Shown: positions 25,417-37,568 of the stretch, in pieces
How the letters are laid out: every line of letters begins with the position of its first letter
How positions within the stretch are numbered: position 1 is the stretch's first letter
Assembly: GCF_003590095.1 (NCBI RefSeq)
Contig: NC_039495.1
Location: 124,001 to 188,000 of the forward strand
Source: Trichoplusia ni
Lineage: Eukaryota > Arthropoda > Insecta > Lepidoptera > Noctuidae
Direction of reading: 5' to 3'
Length of the DNA: 64,000 nt
Notes under the pieces: model-generated
What the model was told of the DNA's origin: nothing
Seen by the model: the letters and a program-made list of their open reading frames with translations, nothing else
Database searches by the model: none
Made by a program: the position numbers and the translations under genes

Positions 25417-25545
25417 AGATTTACTAATGCCTTGTTAAATTTTTGCCGTGGGACACATGACGACATAACAGACCGTTAACTATTAACAATCCATTAGTAA
25501 ATGACCGATTATGATTTAACAAACAGAGTATGGTGAAACTGGACC
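25417..25545 (-). repeat. Harbinger right terminal inverted repeat and subterminal region
   Basis: Ends GAGTATGGTGAAACTGGACC. It carries inverted counterparts of the left-end blocks: AATGCCTTGTTAA, GTGGGACAC (25447-25455) and AACAGACCGTTA (25467-25478). Confidence 0.85.
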
Positions 25546-25548
25546 TTA
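25546..25548. other. Harbinger target-site duplication, right (TTA)
   Basis: TTA directly follows the terminal GGACC and matches the TTA at the left border. Confidence 0.9.
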
Positions 25549-28204
25549 ACGTCACAAAAGAGAGTTTAAATTCATTTCGATTGTAGTTAAACATGAAAAG
25601 ATTCGTAACTGTTCTTGTCGTGTCATCATTTATCATGTTTTTGTCATAATAATGGAAAACATACGACATAAATCATGGCTCACTTTTTCTTCTGTACAAT
25701 AATTGTCTGCAACACTGGAGACACGTTTTATATTAAACTTGACAAGGATATTTTATTTTGCGGTGTTTTTACGATTTAAAAGCTGTAGTTTTATTCAAAT
25801 TTTGATGTTGAGTCACGTTGCAAGTTTAATTGAGTCCTAAACTTGCTAACGAATTGGATGCAGTCTAATGTTTGACCTGTTTGTGCTAGAATAACACGGG
25901 TTTCGTAGCGCAAATACTAGTCTCTACATTATTTTGAATTGAGTTTGAACTGTATTGCGATGAAAGGAATAATAGGATTTCAAAAGGGGCATTAAATTAA
26001 AAAAGATTTTCTCACATAGCTATGCTTGGCAACTATTGTGCTTATGCTACTTGATGATGTCACACGCCTGAAATTTTGATGTATCTAAGCTGCAGAAGAC
26101 GTCCACAGAATGTTATTTGTTTTTTTCTGATCTGTCCTACATTTACTCAACTTCTTATTTTAGTATTAAGTATTTGTAAGTTTTTAGGATTGGTTATTTC
26201 TTTCAACGCTTTTAGAGCTTTAATTACTCAAGATATTTATTAAATATTAATAACGTTAGCAAATACATAACTCGATATATTCTAGACTTATTTGCGGCTG
26301 TATCGTCGTCATATCATGTACTGTAGCGGAAAACTATTTATTTTTTATATGCCTGCCTTATTATAGACTTTAAAAGTCACGCGCTCAGTGGGTTTGGTTA
26401 TCAACTTTTACGACTTCTTATTAAAATCAAGGCTCCAAGTTAAGTAACCAGAATTGTCAAAAGAGCATTTTTCTTATTTAATAAGCTAATTATTTCAACT
26501 CAAGCAAGAATTGCATGGCGTACAAATACGTTGGACTCTTGCCGACTAAATACACCCCGTTCCCCGCTACTGCCTGAGTTAGAGCCACGAGTTCGCTCGC
26601 GCATGTTCTGTGTCACTTTGACTGGATCTCTCTTTCGCAGCTGTAATAATACTAATTTTAAAAGTATCTTCTCTTAAATAAGAAAAAAACCTGTTTTCCT
26701 CCGAGCTTCGCTACCGCCAACACCTTAACCCGACAATACAAGTCAAGTAAATTTTTGTGTAAGCCTTAATAACCATTGGTTGGCTCTAATTAATATCAGC
26801 GCTAACAGTTCGCTAAGAATATGGTATCATCTTACCGTCTTCAAGATTCTTGTTTTATTGGGGGCTAGACTTAAAAGCCAGTCCAGACTATAATGAAAAC
26901 CTATCTTGGTTTTAGACTATTTTATTTTTCTTTAGCCAGTGTTCATTGAGTGACGTCTTGGTGATTTATAAATAGGTCCTATTTTGAAAAGCCGGTTTTT
27001 TGTGTCTTTAAGATTTATGTGATTTATGTAGATATTGGGTAAAAACTATTTTAATGCATTTTATTGTTACATTTAATTTGTTAATAATGAGATGTAACCA
27101 AATTGCAGGCATAATACTTGAAACGTTATCTTTGATGCGTTTTACCTTAATATTTTTTATTCATTTAAAATGATAAATAAACGATACTGATATTTTTTTG
27201 AAATCAACCTGACGGTTTGCTCTTATGCTTCTCATCAAATACCTACGCATGGAAAAATTAAAACATAAAGCGCTTACTACAACTCCTCAATCCTATTTAG
27301 GTAATTATCCTACGTTATAACACATTCTCGCAATCTATTCCTGAAATCCACTTACACTAATACAATTTAATCGCACTTAAGCGTCTATCGAGATTCGATT
27401 TTGACCGCAAGACAACATACATACATAGGTCTAAAGTTTCAATATATCAGACTCTCTGCTAATAATGTAACGAACATTGCCCGTAATTAGAAACCGCAGT
27501 GATCGAGACATCGGCCGGCGATCGGTAATACGCTGTAGCGTCCGATCGCAAATAAATATATCACAAGTTATTTGATAAACTTCGAAATTGGATATCGAAC
27601 GAAAGTATTAATAAGAAGTTGGATGATCGAGTGATTCCTATGTTTGGATGACACGGTTGATAAATATTATTCGTTAAAATGTTGGAATATTTTTATTTAA
27701 CTAGCATAGACTGAAAAAAGAAAGACAAAATAATGGGATAAGGGAAATAAAATAAAATATTTTTTTCTGTTCAATTGAAATATTTTAAAAGGATGTCAGC
27801 CAACACATTTTTCTTATTTAAGTTACGAGTAAAACTGGAGAATGGACATGAAGAGATATCTTTTTTCTCACAGTTCTTTAAAAGATAACACTAAAATTAA
27901 AATTTTGTTCTTGTAATTTAATTTATTCATCCGCTCCTCTTAACACTGAGATAGCGGGCGGGGGTCGATTCGACCACAGCTGAATGTCTGTCCATCAGTC
28001 TGTAATCCGGAATGCACCGCAACTCAGTCTAGTCACTCTGAGAAGCGATCCGGAAGATGTTATGTCCACGTTAATCCACATTTGGGGTTATGGTACCTAT
28101 TGGGGAATAGATTACGGACCGCTCAAGGTTGTAGAGGTTGTAGCTTTTCTATTAGTTGTGGTTGTTGATGTATGTTATCTAACACTTTGAACTAAATTTT
28201 ACTG
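25549..28204. other. Non-coding, no gene recognised
   Basis: No supported gene. Short GC-richer patches at 26550-26640 and 27475-27550 (CGGCCGGCGATCGG) could be conserved non-coding DNA or old repeats; I cannot tell which. Confidence 0.5.
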
Positions 28205-28406
28205 GCCTGTTGGTCTGGTGGTTAGTGGCCCTGACTGCTATATTGAAGGTCGTGGGTTCGATTCCCACCCAGGGTAAATGTTTGTGTGATGAGCACGATC
28301 ATTTGGACTATGTCTGGGTGCTATTTAGCTATATTATGTATGTATTTAGAGATATATAAGTACATATGTTTATCAGTTGTCTAGTGCTCATAATAAAAGC
28401 TTTGGA
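28205..28406 (+). mobile_element. tRNA-derived SINE, family C, well-preserved copy
   Basis: The head has A box TGGTCTGGTGGTTAGTGGCC and B box GTGGGTTCGATTCCCACCC. A body follows with TGTCTGGGTGCTATTTAGC and the end CTAGTGCTCATAATAAAAGC. The 3' end is interrupted by the fold-back element at 28407-28596, whose target duplication (AAAAGCTTTGGA) includes the SINE's last bases. The SINE is therefore the older insertion. Confidence 0.85.
28395..28406. other. Target-site duplication, left copy (12 bp)
   Basis: AAAAGCTTTGGA, repeated at 28597-28608 on the other side of the fold-back element. Confidence 0.85.
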
Positions 28407-28596
28407 TGATGTAACGGTTTACTCACGCGTATTTATCGGGGTAGCCCGACTAGTTCGACTCGCGATTCCGCCGCGTCTGCTCATGATAAAGGACTCCGGT
28501 TGGGTCCGAAACTAGTCGGGCTACCCCGATAAATACGCGTGAGTAAACCGTTGCATCATTTAATAATGAATCATTCTCACGACAGTTACTATCAAA
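28407..28596 (+). mobile_element. Fold-back element derived from a Penelope-like element
   Basis: The left arm (TGATGTAACGGTTTACTCAC... to CCCGACTAG) and right arm (CTAGTCGGGCTACCCCG... to GTTGCATCATTTAATAA) are inverted copies. They match the ends of the Penelope-like element at 52706-55052. The middle (TTCGACTCGCGATTCCGCCG...) is identical in layout to that element's 3' end from 54942 onward, so this is the element with its interior removed. A 34-bp tail (TGAATCATTCTCACG...) ends in an A-run. It is flanked by a 12-bp duplication and carries no ORF. Confidence 0.88.
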
Positions 28597-28608
28597 AAAA
28601 GCTTTGGA
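28597..28608. other. Target-site duplication, right copy (12 bp)
   Basis: AAAAGCTTTGGA, identical to 28395-28406. Confidence 0.85.
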
Positions 28609-29451
28609 GACTAGTTGGCGTTGTGTGAAAGTTGCGAATATTATGTTAATTTTTGGATTGAAATTTAGATATGTAATTCAGTTTAATTGATTTTGTGTAT
28701 TTGACTTCACAAATTCAATGCGGTATTTCAAGTGTTGTGTACCCCCAAGCTGCATTTTATGAATCGTTATAGCTACATAGTTGATTTTTTATAGATGACC
28801 AGTTTCTGGTGCCGCTAATAACGAATAAAAAAATAAATGTTAAGGCGTTGGTACGTTTGAAAATTTGATGGCTAATATTTTTCATATATTGTTTTATTTA
28901 ATCTATTTGTAAGGAAATGAAATGAAATTATTTATTCTACAAATAGGATACTTTATCACTTTACATGTCTTTTTTGAGAACGCTGGAGCCGACATTTCCT
29001 AGCTGACTAACCTGAGAAGAAATGTCGACACAAACTCAGGGGTCGCAGTCTCTTTTAAAGTCCAGACGATTTTAAAATTCGAGTTAAGTGTATAAACTAA
29101 TGCAGAGTATTTCAATAGAATTCGAAAGCTCAGTGACGCTAATCCTACTCGGTTTTGACGTGTATTTTAATAATAATTTTCATTTAATTTAGTTATAACT
29201 TACTTAGGTCCCGTACCTACTTACGGAAAAATATTTCCTTAACATTTTTATGGAAGTAAACCTAAATAATTTTAACACATTAGTGTCCAGAACGAAACCA
29301 GTTTTGTGAATTATTTTGCCATTTACTTGACTGCAACATATTTTATTGTCTAGGATTCTATTCTCAAGGAAATGAGAATAAGCACGATGTTTCATTTTGA
29401 ACCTAATTTCAACCTTAGAAGAATGTATTTTTGAATTCATTTTCATGTCCC
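28609..29451. other. Non-coding, repeat fragment at 28735-28850
   Basis: No gene. The fragment (CAAGCTGCATTTTATGAATC, TTCTGGTGCCGCTAATAACG) resembles the dispersed repeat near 45000-45260, 45570-45720 and 62200-62330, whose core is a CCAGGCTG..ATCTCA.AACCGTGATAGCT sequence. Confidence 0.5.
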
Positions 29452-29522
29452 CGAATCATGAAGAAGGCTTAAACCTGGTGTGGATTGTTTCCACACCAGG
29501 TTTAAGCCTTCTTCATGATTCG
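29452..29522. repeat. Perfect 33-bp inverted repeat, 5-nt loop
   Basis: Arms 29452-29484 and 29490-29522 are exact reverse complements around TTGTT. No mismatch in 33 bp means a recent origin, or selection for the hairpin. It includes CTTAAACCTGGTGTGG and GAAGAAGG. A pre-miRNA or siRNA hairpin is possible, but perfect pairing and a tiny loop fit a snap-back replication error better. Confidence 0.92.
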
Positions 29523-30550
29523 TAATGAAATTTTAACGCAAATAATTTCATTTATAAATATAATACTGGGTTATATTCAAAAGTCTTTGAAAAATCTTTC
29601 CAAGAAAAATAACACAAACAGAAACTTAAATTTATTGCCTTTTAAATAACTACTCGGCGATATTACGGTAAAACCTAAACTCTTGAGTACTTTGAAAGTC
29701 CTTAAACTTTAAAAGGTGAAAAACTATTGAACTTTTCTCGAATGAAAAACAGCTGTTCTTTACAGCAATTTGAAGGCATAAATTAAGACAGAAAAATGGA
29801 AACAAGATTTATAAATAACAAAAGCAACGTTCTTTTGAAAAAATAAGCAAGTAAAATTAGTTTTATTATCTAGATTTTTTTCATAAACCGAATCGAAAAC
29901 TAACGAGTCCTAGAAATACACAAAAGGTTATTAGATCTAAACAACAACGAAAGAGATCCCAATTTATCTCAAATTGTTAACGAAAACATTTTAAATAAAG
30001 CAACAGCACATAAAAAGATATTGCTCATTCGCATTAATGGCAACCATAATCTGCAAACGTATCATTAAACCTTAATATAAGCATGTAAAAATATTCGTGA
30101 ACAATGCCGTGGGTCTAACCGACCATCAAGATTCCGTAATCACAACGGGAATGTGCCACGAATGTGACCAGGCATTGGAGGGTTAGAGTAATTGAAAACA
30201 GGTGGGCAGTGTTAGTTTTGTTTTAGGATGCGGGTACTTTATACCCCCATTGTGTGCAATGGACGTCGCGAGGGTTATATTTCAGGAGTATTTGTAATTT
30301 GGTTTTATTTGAGGGTTACTTCCTGCTATGGGGAAATATTCTATAAACATTTTATTAGTTGACCCCTTTTGAACAATTCATTCAAATTACAGACCGTTCT
30401 GTCAAAACTTGTCCCTCAGATATGTTCAAATTTCACTACTCATTGTAGGAGGAAGAACTAAACCTACTTTCCAATCGACAAATTTTTAAACACGATATTT
30501 TACAATAGGCATTGGAAACGTGAAGCTGGCGAGCATTATTATAATAATTA
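29523..30550. other. Non-coding, no gene recognised
   Basis: No supported feature. Confidence 0.5.
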
Positions 30551-30806
30551 CTAGCTGTTCTGCGACTTCGTCCACGTGGTTAGCAGATATAAGTTATGAT
30601 TTATGAGATATAAATCATGCTGTTTTTTAAACATTTTCCATTGTATCTTCGCCCCTATTAGTCGCAGCGTGATGGTTTATAGCCTAAAACCTTCGTCGAT
30701 GAATGATCTATTCAACACATTTTTTTTTCAATTTGAACCGGTAGTTCCTGATATAAGCGCGTTCAAACAAACAAACCAACTCTTCAGCTTTATATATTAG
30801 TATGGA
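30551..30806 (-). mobile_element. Non-autonomous Helitron-like element, copy 3
   Basis: Minus-strand 3' end reads GACGAAGTCGCAGAACAGCTAG followed by T, with mutations relative to copy 1. The 5' end is TCCATACTAATATATAAAGC. The body matches the other copies (CAATGGAAAATGT, CCATCACGCTGCGACT). No ORF. Confidence 0.68.
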
Positions 30807-33352
30807 TATAGAATTTAATTAAACATCTTTTTCATCAGTTTTGTTACATCAAATATCGAATCCAGCAATGGATTAATCTTAGCCGAAGTTGAGTGGACAG
30901 TTTGATTAATTGGACATCAAACGAAAATAGTTTTGAATAATTTTAAGAGTGATTATTTCGCAAAACAATTTTCTAAAATGTTATCCCAGAAAATCATAAT
31001 TTAAAATAGACGAGTAGCAAATTGTTTTCATCCAAAAAAAATCCTCGTGTGTTCTCGTTTGCATTTAGTATTTAGACGCCTTTTTAGCCTGCACGTAACT
31101 TAAAGTACTTTGCATACATTTGCATGTTGCATGGTGGAACCGAGTTTTAGTCGAATATAGCGACGAAATTGCTTGTACTGCCGTCAAGAGTATCTCTCGA
31201 GCTTTAAGATCATGAGTGCTGGTAAATATTTGGATCGAAATATAGTTTGGAAGTTCCTCCTATAATGTAGGGTGGGAACCAAATTGATTGATGACTAACG
31301 AGCATATTGCTAATGAATATTGGAATACTTAAGCAATTATAGCCAGTTGTGTCGTTAAAAGTTATGATCTTTAGACCAGTTCAACTGTTTAGTTTGAACC
31401 GGTTTTAAGAGATTGTAAAAATGTTTTGGAAAATCTTATCAATTGGACGTAAGGGTTCTGTACAAATAGGCAATAGTTAAAATAAAGGGTTTAGGTGGTT
31501 TATCAATTGAGGGCAAATCAAAATCCATATGTTTTATTACACAACAAACTTAAAACAGTTCTTTCCCGTGCTCGATTTTAGTTTCATAATTTTTCAGTTT
31601 CAGCTACAAACTAATAGGTAATTTTGAAAACTACAAATGTCTACCTATCACATTGTAGGTATATGAGATAAAACCGTTGCCGTTTTTATCCTTTGGGCAT
31701 GGAACCCTAAAAATAAGTAACGTAAAGTCGAGCGAATGAGATTTGGTCTTGGTGCCAAAAGCTAGAGCTAGCTACCCAGTACCTAACAATTGTGGTCCAG
31801 ACATCCTAAGCACAACTTGTGTGATAATTGTTTAAAATCCCGGCCAAAATTCAGGTCGTTTATTTCTCTCATACGTGCTACGACTATGACAGTCCTAATG
31901 TAATTAGAGGACGGACTACGGCGTAGACTTAATAACTACGAAATTACAAAGACCGTAATTATTTAAGTAATTGCCCAGGAACACGGTCCCATATTATTTT
32001 TTCCTGATTAAAATGAAGATTCTTCTACTGATGTAGCCCGTAATCTTCAACAAAAATTTTTGGGGAATTAAGGAAAATGTTTTTGAGAGAGGAAATCAGG
32101 ATTTCAGGAACTAGTGACGTAGCTGACTCGGGAATATTGGAATATTTCAAGTTATTCAATTTAAGGTTCTGAGAAGGAATGATGTTAGATGGAATTTCAT
32201 TATTATCTAGAGGTACGGAAGAAGTAATTGTAGACGCCAAGTAACCACGTATATTGTTAAAGTATTTTCTAATAAATTATTGAAAATAATTACATGTGTA
32301 AGGCAATTAGTTCAATTAATTTTGAAATAATTCGTGCTCAAAACATCGGGTCCAAACAAAAAAGCGAATTAGTTTTACACTTCAACACTATTTGATTCTT
32401 TCAAACTTTCAAGGCCATATTATAAAAGAGAATGTTTACAATATACTCCTTTCCAAAAAATCAGATTGCTAGCATTTCACTCATAACTCACTTTCAAAGT
32501 ACAATGAAGTCAGAATTGTCTATCGGAAATAATACTTTCTATTTTATGCTGTAGCTTCCTCTATTTCACAGTCATCTGTTGCGCTACTGAGACGTGATCG
32601 AATTACAAATCGGAATGCTTCTTTCAAATAATATTAACTGCTTCACAATTCCCTTTTTCAAAGGCATTCTTTTGTTTTGATTTGTTGCTTTGACGAGATT
32701 CTGAAGTAATAACAGTAGAGTTCTGGAGAGGAATGGCAATTGAATTCGATTCATTTTCACACTTGCATGAGTAGATGGTTACTTTTGTATGGACCAGTTT
32801 TGATGTCCAGCATATTTTTAGTCACCTGAGTGAGTACTTGCCTTGAACAAAATGATGACTTAGTTATTAAGAATAATAAATAGTATTTAAACAAATATTT
32901 TTAGTGACTGAATATTAGGTGTTATAAAAAGGATTCCGATATTTTATTACAGAAATTTATTAATCAAAATCAAAAAGTTTTTATTTCAAATAGGCCGTTT
33001 CTCAGTCACTAAAAAAACGTTAAAACGTTAAATTACTGACTCTAGTTGCACGGTTCCAAAGTGTCATTCTTTTGGAGAAGAACCGGCAAGAAACTTCAAA
33101 AAATTCTTTACAGATTTCAATTATTAAGCGTACTCAAGCTCACTTCATTTGCTACTCCTATGCCAGGATACACTTCTCGGTGTATCTCAGACAGTCGATA
33201 GATTTTCTTGAAACCCTCAGCGAAATTAATAAGCAATAGCGTAACGGGTACCGGAAATCACTCTTAAGCAAATCAGATAGTTAATGCGACTGAGGTACGT
33301 CTAGAAAGGCTCTACAGAAGAAAATTGCTGTGTGAAAGATGGCTGTACAGTA
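30807..33352. other. Non-coding, no gene recognised
   Basis: No coding region. A repeat fragment near 31670-31715 contains the reverse of a word seen at 42890-42920 (GGTTTTACCCTTTGGGTAC-like). A single AACCGGTTTT word lies at 31397. Confidence 0.5.
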
Positions 33353-33590
33353 TTAAATGATGTAACGGTTCACTAGTTCACCCGACTAGTTTCGGATTCA
33401 ACCGGAGTCCCTAATCATGAGCTGAAGCGGCTTAAATGATGTGACGGTTCACTCACGCGTATTTATTGGGATTGCCCGACCAGTAACCAGTCCCAACCGG
33501 AGTCATCTATCATAAGGTGACACGGTGGGGTCGCGAGTTGATGCATCATTTTATAATTAATCATTCTCACGATAGTTACAAAAAAAAAAA
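33353..33590 (+). mobile_element. Two tandem Penelope-family fold-back remnants
   Basis: One left end (AAATGATGTAACGGTTCACT... to CTAATCATGAGCTGAAGCGG) stops at about 33431 and a second left end (TTAAATGATGTGACGGTTCA) starts at once. The second copy runs to the tail TTCTCACGATAGTTAC plus A-run near 33590. Both are diverged and lack most of the right arm. Confidence 0.75.
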
Positions 33591-36500
33591 TCGTTGCACA
33601 GGTCAACTTGTAACCGTTACTTTCAGCAGCGTCGAGCAAGACACGGCTACTTACAGTTTAGTTTACCGTCTCACTTTCTCGATTAAAATAGGCTGCTTTA
33701 AGATCAAGATTAAGCCAATCCGTCGACATGAATCTTCAAGATTGCATGTAAGGGACCTATCCAATGGCACTTTTATTTGGCTATTTATTTGTGGTCCTAT
33801 TTTCCTCATGTTACACTTTATTACCCAATATGTTGGAGAGGAAGTGTGCATGTCCTGGGAGATATTAACCCCATAAAGCTATAAACTGTATTGTAACAAA
33901 GGTAATGATATAAATTATGTTGATTTGTAGCGAAGGCTGGAAATTTTTGATGGTGTACAATGGGCCAAAAAACAAACTGGCAACTTTGAAAATGATAATA
34001 TTTATTTTCTATGTAACCATTTTCTTATGGCGTATATATCAGGTACATATGTATATGTAAATATCATTGTAGCATATGTGTGTAATATTGAAATAGCCGT
34101 CTTTATACTACCTGCAGATGACTAAGGTACATACAACAAAATAAGATTTTTTACAATTATTGTCTGTCTCTCTGTTTGTTTCGGCTAATCTCTGAAATGG
34201 CTGATCAGATTCTAATGGGGTTTTATCAGCAGGTAACTAATGAAATAAGCACATTTGGCTACTTTTCAGAAAATAATCTTTAATTTAAGGATAATATATT
34301 TTGCAATAAATTCATCCAAAAAAAACAGAAATATTCGAATTGACTTTATCGCGAGTACATCTGGTTTTCTTTATAAAATACCAAACAAATTGCAAGATAA
34401 AGGAGTACAATTCCTTGATATAATTAGATTTCCACTTGGCTAGCTATTTCAGTACTACAAATAGTCGAAAAATTCTAACAACCCCGCTAGAATACAATGG
34501 GCTTACTATTCGTCGACATCAAAAGTTATGAGACATAAAACACAGCCAATGCACTTCTTGACATTTTATGACACAATCATTCTCAACCAGGATGCTATTA
34601 ATAAAATGCAAAGAAGAGACTTAATAGAAAAACCATAAACTAACCAAACAAATAAAAAGGCTATAACAACACAACATCAAAACGATCACCCTTAAATCGC
34701 CAATCAAAAACACCAGATGAGAAAATAAAACAATTAAGGGTAACAATTCTAACTGGATTGCTTTTTTATTGCGCAGGGCTGGCAAAAAGGCTGACTTTTA
34801 ACAACGGTATCAAACCTCAAGATTAGTAATTCTCGGTGTAACACCAATTAAGGGCAGACGTTGTTGAGGTTATGACTGCATAGGATTATAAAGCGACAAC
34901 GTTAAAGACAGCGCCTAAGATGGAACAAGTTCGTTTGGCAAAGAGGATGACGGTAATATGTACCAGGTCACTTATCTTACGTAAAATGTTTCAAACTAGT
35001 CAAAAAAATATTTTTTGATGAACGGTACCCGGGAAGAAATCTATTTAAAGAATATTGTATTGTACCAATGAGACGTAGATGTGAAGAACTTGATATTTAA
35101 TTTCAAAAAGTCAAATTCTCTAAAACAACGCCAAATTCAGACGCGTATCCAATTAAATCCTTCTGTAATATAATAACAAAAGCCTTCAGCGAAGCCGATG
35201 GTTTAAATTTAAAATCACCCTGTCCCAAAGAAACGTTAAACCTTGGATACTTCGTTTAAATTTCACGAATTTATTAATTATCATCTACAGTAAATTCACT
35301 AAATACCTTTCACTAAATCCACAGCCAACACTAGGCAAATTTAAACTGAAAATTGCCGCTACAAATATAATTTCAACTCTGAAATTTACACTTATCTGAC
35401 ACCGAGCGCCGCATTCGCACCTGTCGTGTTACACGGCTTAGCAAATCCGCAAATGATAGCAAAAATAAATTTAATTCACTATTAAGTTTTAGTAGTCGTA
35501 CTTTTGCGGGCCAATTAAATACGGCCTTGGCTTCTGGTGGCTGTAGGGTTTAAGTAAAGAGGTCCATTATGAAGTCATAAAACATGTTAGCGTTGGAAGC
35601 TATTATATCTCGCAAATTAGTATTCGAGTCGAAAAATTGAGCGTACGAAATTAAGGTGAGAAGGATATTTAACAGAATAAATCAGATTAGACCGACAGAC
35701 AGATTTCCAAAAAATACTGGATACGTTTACTTCTTTCATCTTGTAAACAAAAACTGAAGGGGATACAGTGATTTCAAATCTCGTGTGACGTCACTTACAA
35801 GTACGCTTTTAACTAGCTTTCTAATAATGTTACTAACCTCTATACTTAAGTGCTTTTAAGCTTTTTTACTATTTAACTGATAATTAATAAAAAATACTCA
35901 ATATTTTTTTTAAACCTTTCTGAGAGGCTACACAGACTTTTATTAATAGATTTAGCCGAAACCCGATTACATTAATTGATGACTAGAGACTGTATGTATT
36001 TGCCTTTTAATGGTAGATACCAAGTCTTCAACTGAACTATAGCAAGTTACTAATTAAACTCGAAACTCAACGTAATTATTGAATCCTGCGAATCGCAATT
36101 AGGGAAGCAACGTGTTTCTGTCAAATTAAATACAATAATGATATTATACGACGTTTGTTTATTCATTTATTATTTAGTTTTTCCATTCCATGACTGGATT
36201 GATTTTTTTTTCAATTATGAATATTATTGTTGAAAAATAAACACACACATTACCCTAAATGGCCTGATTTTGCAACCAGTCTTCACTGGCCACTGGCCCT
36301 CGCAAGTGGACTAAGAACGGAAAAAGCCAAATAGGTGGAGTGAAAAGTAGTATCTCCTATTATTACTTAATATGGTTTTTTAGTTTATTGTTGCATTCTT
36401 GCATAACAGCCGAAAAAGACCTACTTGAAATAAAATGTTTTTGAGTAAATATAAATTTTCTGTTTAAGTAGCTTTTGGTTAATAATAATACTATTTTAAT

Positions 36501-36777
36501 TTTTAACTTCTTAAAATTCCTAAGTTAAAGTTGTAAAGTTAAATAAAGATAAAACAATAGTTAAAAACTGGTGGCACAGTAACACTTCATTCCGGAAAAT
36601 TAAAAACGGTCCACGAGTTACGGTTGGATGACTGACGAAAAGTTTTAACAACAACGACATCTAGATAGTAGCTAACAAAGTTATTTTCTTTAATAACTTC
36701 GTATTTTTTTAAAATGTGTCGTTAATTTCATGTCATCTCTTGGACTAGGGATTTCTGGCCTTCTACCTTGTTTGGCG
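33591..36777. other. Non-coding, no gene recognised
   Basis: No supported gene. A 119-codon open frame at 33517-33876 starts inside the repeat and has no domain, so I do not call it. Confidence 0.5.
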
Positions 36778-36885
36778 GTGGTTTCACAAACATTCAGATC
36801 ACAAGCACAAGACACTCAGATAATTATAGTCAAGCAACTATGGTTTGGTGACCTTTACTACTCAGCTATCCGTGAAGACAAGGAA
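36778..36885 (-). mobile_element. tRNA-derived SINE, family A, degraded
   Basis: Minus strand shows CGGATAGCTGAGTAGTAAAG (A-box remnant), ...AAACCA..., then TGAGTGTCTTGTGCTTGTGA and GAATGTTTGTGAAAC, in the same order as family A. The B box has been lost by deletion. Confidence 0.6.
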
Positions 36886-37477
36886 AATGCCACAGATATT
36901 GATAGATACATCGATAGAACATTATTGCACACCACATAAATACAGGATTTTATACAAATGAATAATAAAATTACATGGTGCCACAGGGGGTCTTATCGCT
37001 AAAGACTTATATTACTATTTCGTAAACCGTTACAAAATAAACGATTCGCTGCAGCTAAAGCATTTAAAAGAAACAAACCAAATCGAACTTTACCGACATA
37101 AAAATAAATCTTAAATCAAAACTTTAATCTAAAGACAACTACACCGCAAGTTTCAAAGAGAAGTTTGAACAAAATTGAAACGATTCGAGGCTTTGAAAAT
37201 GCACAATATAGATGTTATAAAGTTGGGAACACAAGCAAACCTTTGCATTTTATGGGCACAGCACATGTGCGAGACAAAGCAATCGTTCGGCCCGAATCGC
37301 TTCGAGAACGATTTCAAATTACATTTTTTACGTACAAGTCTTAAGCGGTAGCGGAACCACAAACATTTAACTCTCAACTAATAAAAAGGAACTAGCTGAA
37401 GGTATTATGTTGCTCACTATTAGCTTGATGTTCTGACGAGGGAACAATGATGGTAGTAGCACGCAGACTAAAACTTT
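36886..37477. other. Non-coding, no gene recognised
   Basis: No supported feature. Confidence 0.5.
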
Positions 37478-37533
37478 GATGCTTGAATATCAGTTAACTG
37501 ACAGTCATGTCAGTTAACTGATATTCAAGCATC
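37478..37533. repeat. Perfect 26-bp inverted repeat, 4-nt loop
   Basis: Arms 37478-37503 and 37508-37533 are exact reverse complements around GTCA. The arm contains ATCAGTTAACTGA, itself nearly palindromic. Confidence 0.92.
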
Positions 37534-37540
37534 CTTACTT

Positions 37541-37568
37541 GTTATGTTATGTGTTAACATAACATAAC
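37541..37568. repeat. Perfect 11-bp inverted repeat, 6-nt loop
   Basis: GTTATGTTATG and CATAACATAAC around TGTTAA, only 7 bp after the preceding hairpin. Confidence 0.85.

Larger units (their letters stand above)
21960..25545. mobile_element. Complete PIF/Harbinger DNA transposon (3586 bp)
   Basis: Both ends start with the same 24 bp (GGTCCAGTTTCACCATACTC...), identical and inverted, flanked by TTA on each side. Inside are two convergent genes: a HARBI1-type DDE nuclease on the plus strand and a Myb/SANT-like protein on the minus strand. Harbinger elements need both products to move, and both reading frames look intact here, so the copy is a candidate autonomous element. The only interruption is a SINE in an intron of the minus-strand gene, which should be removed by splicing. 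Confidence 0.95.

Noticed and set aside
28206..28280. Possible functional tRNA gene
   Set aside because: The acceptor ends do not pair and a SINE body follows directly; a second diverged copy is at 1050-1215.
33517..33876. 119-codon open frame on the plus strand
   Set aside because: Begins inside a fold-back repeat remnant, has no recognisable domain, and lacks a gene-like context.
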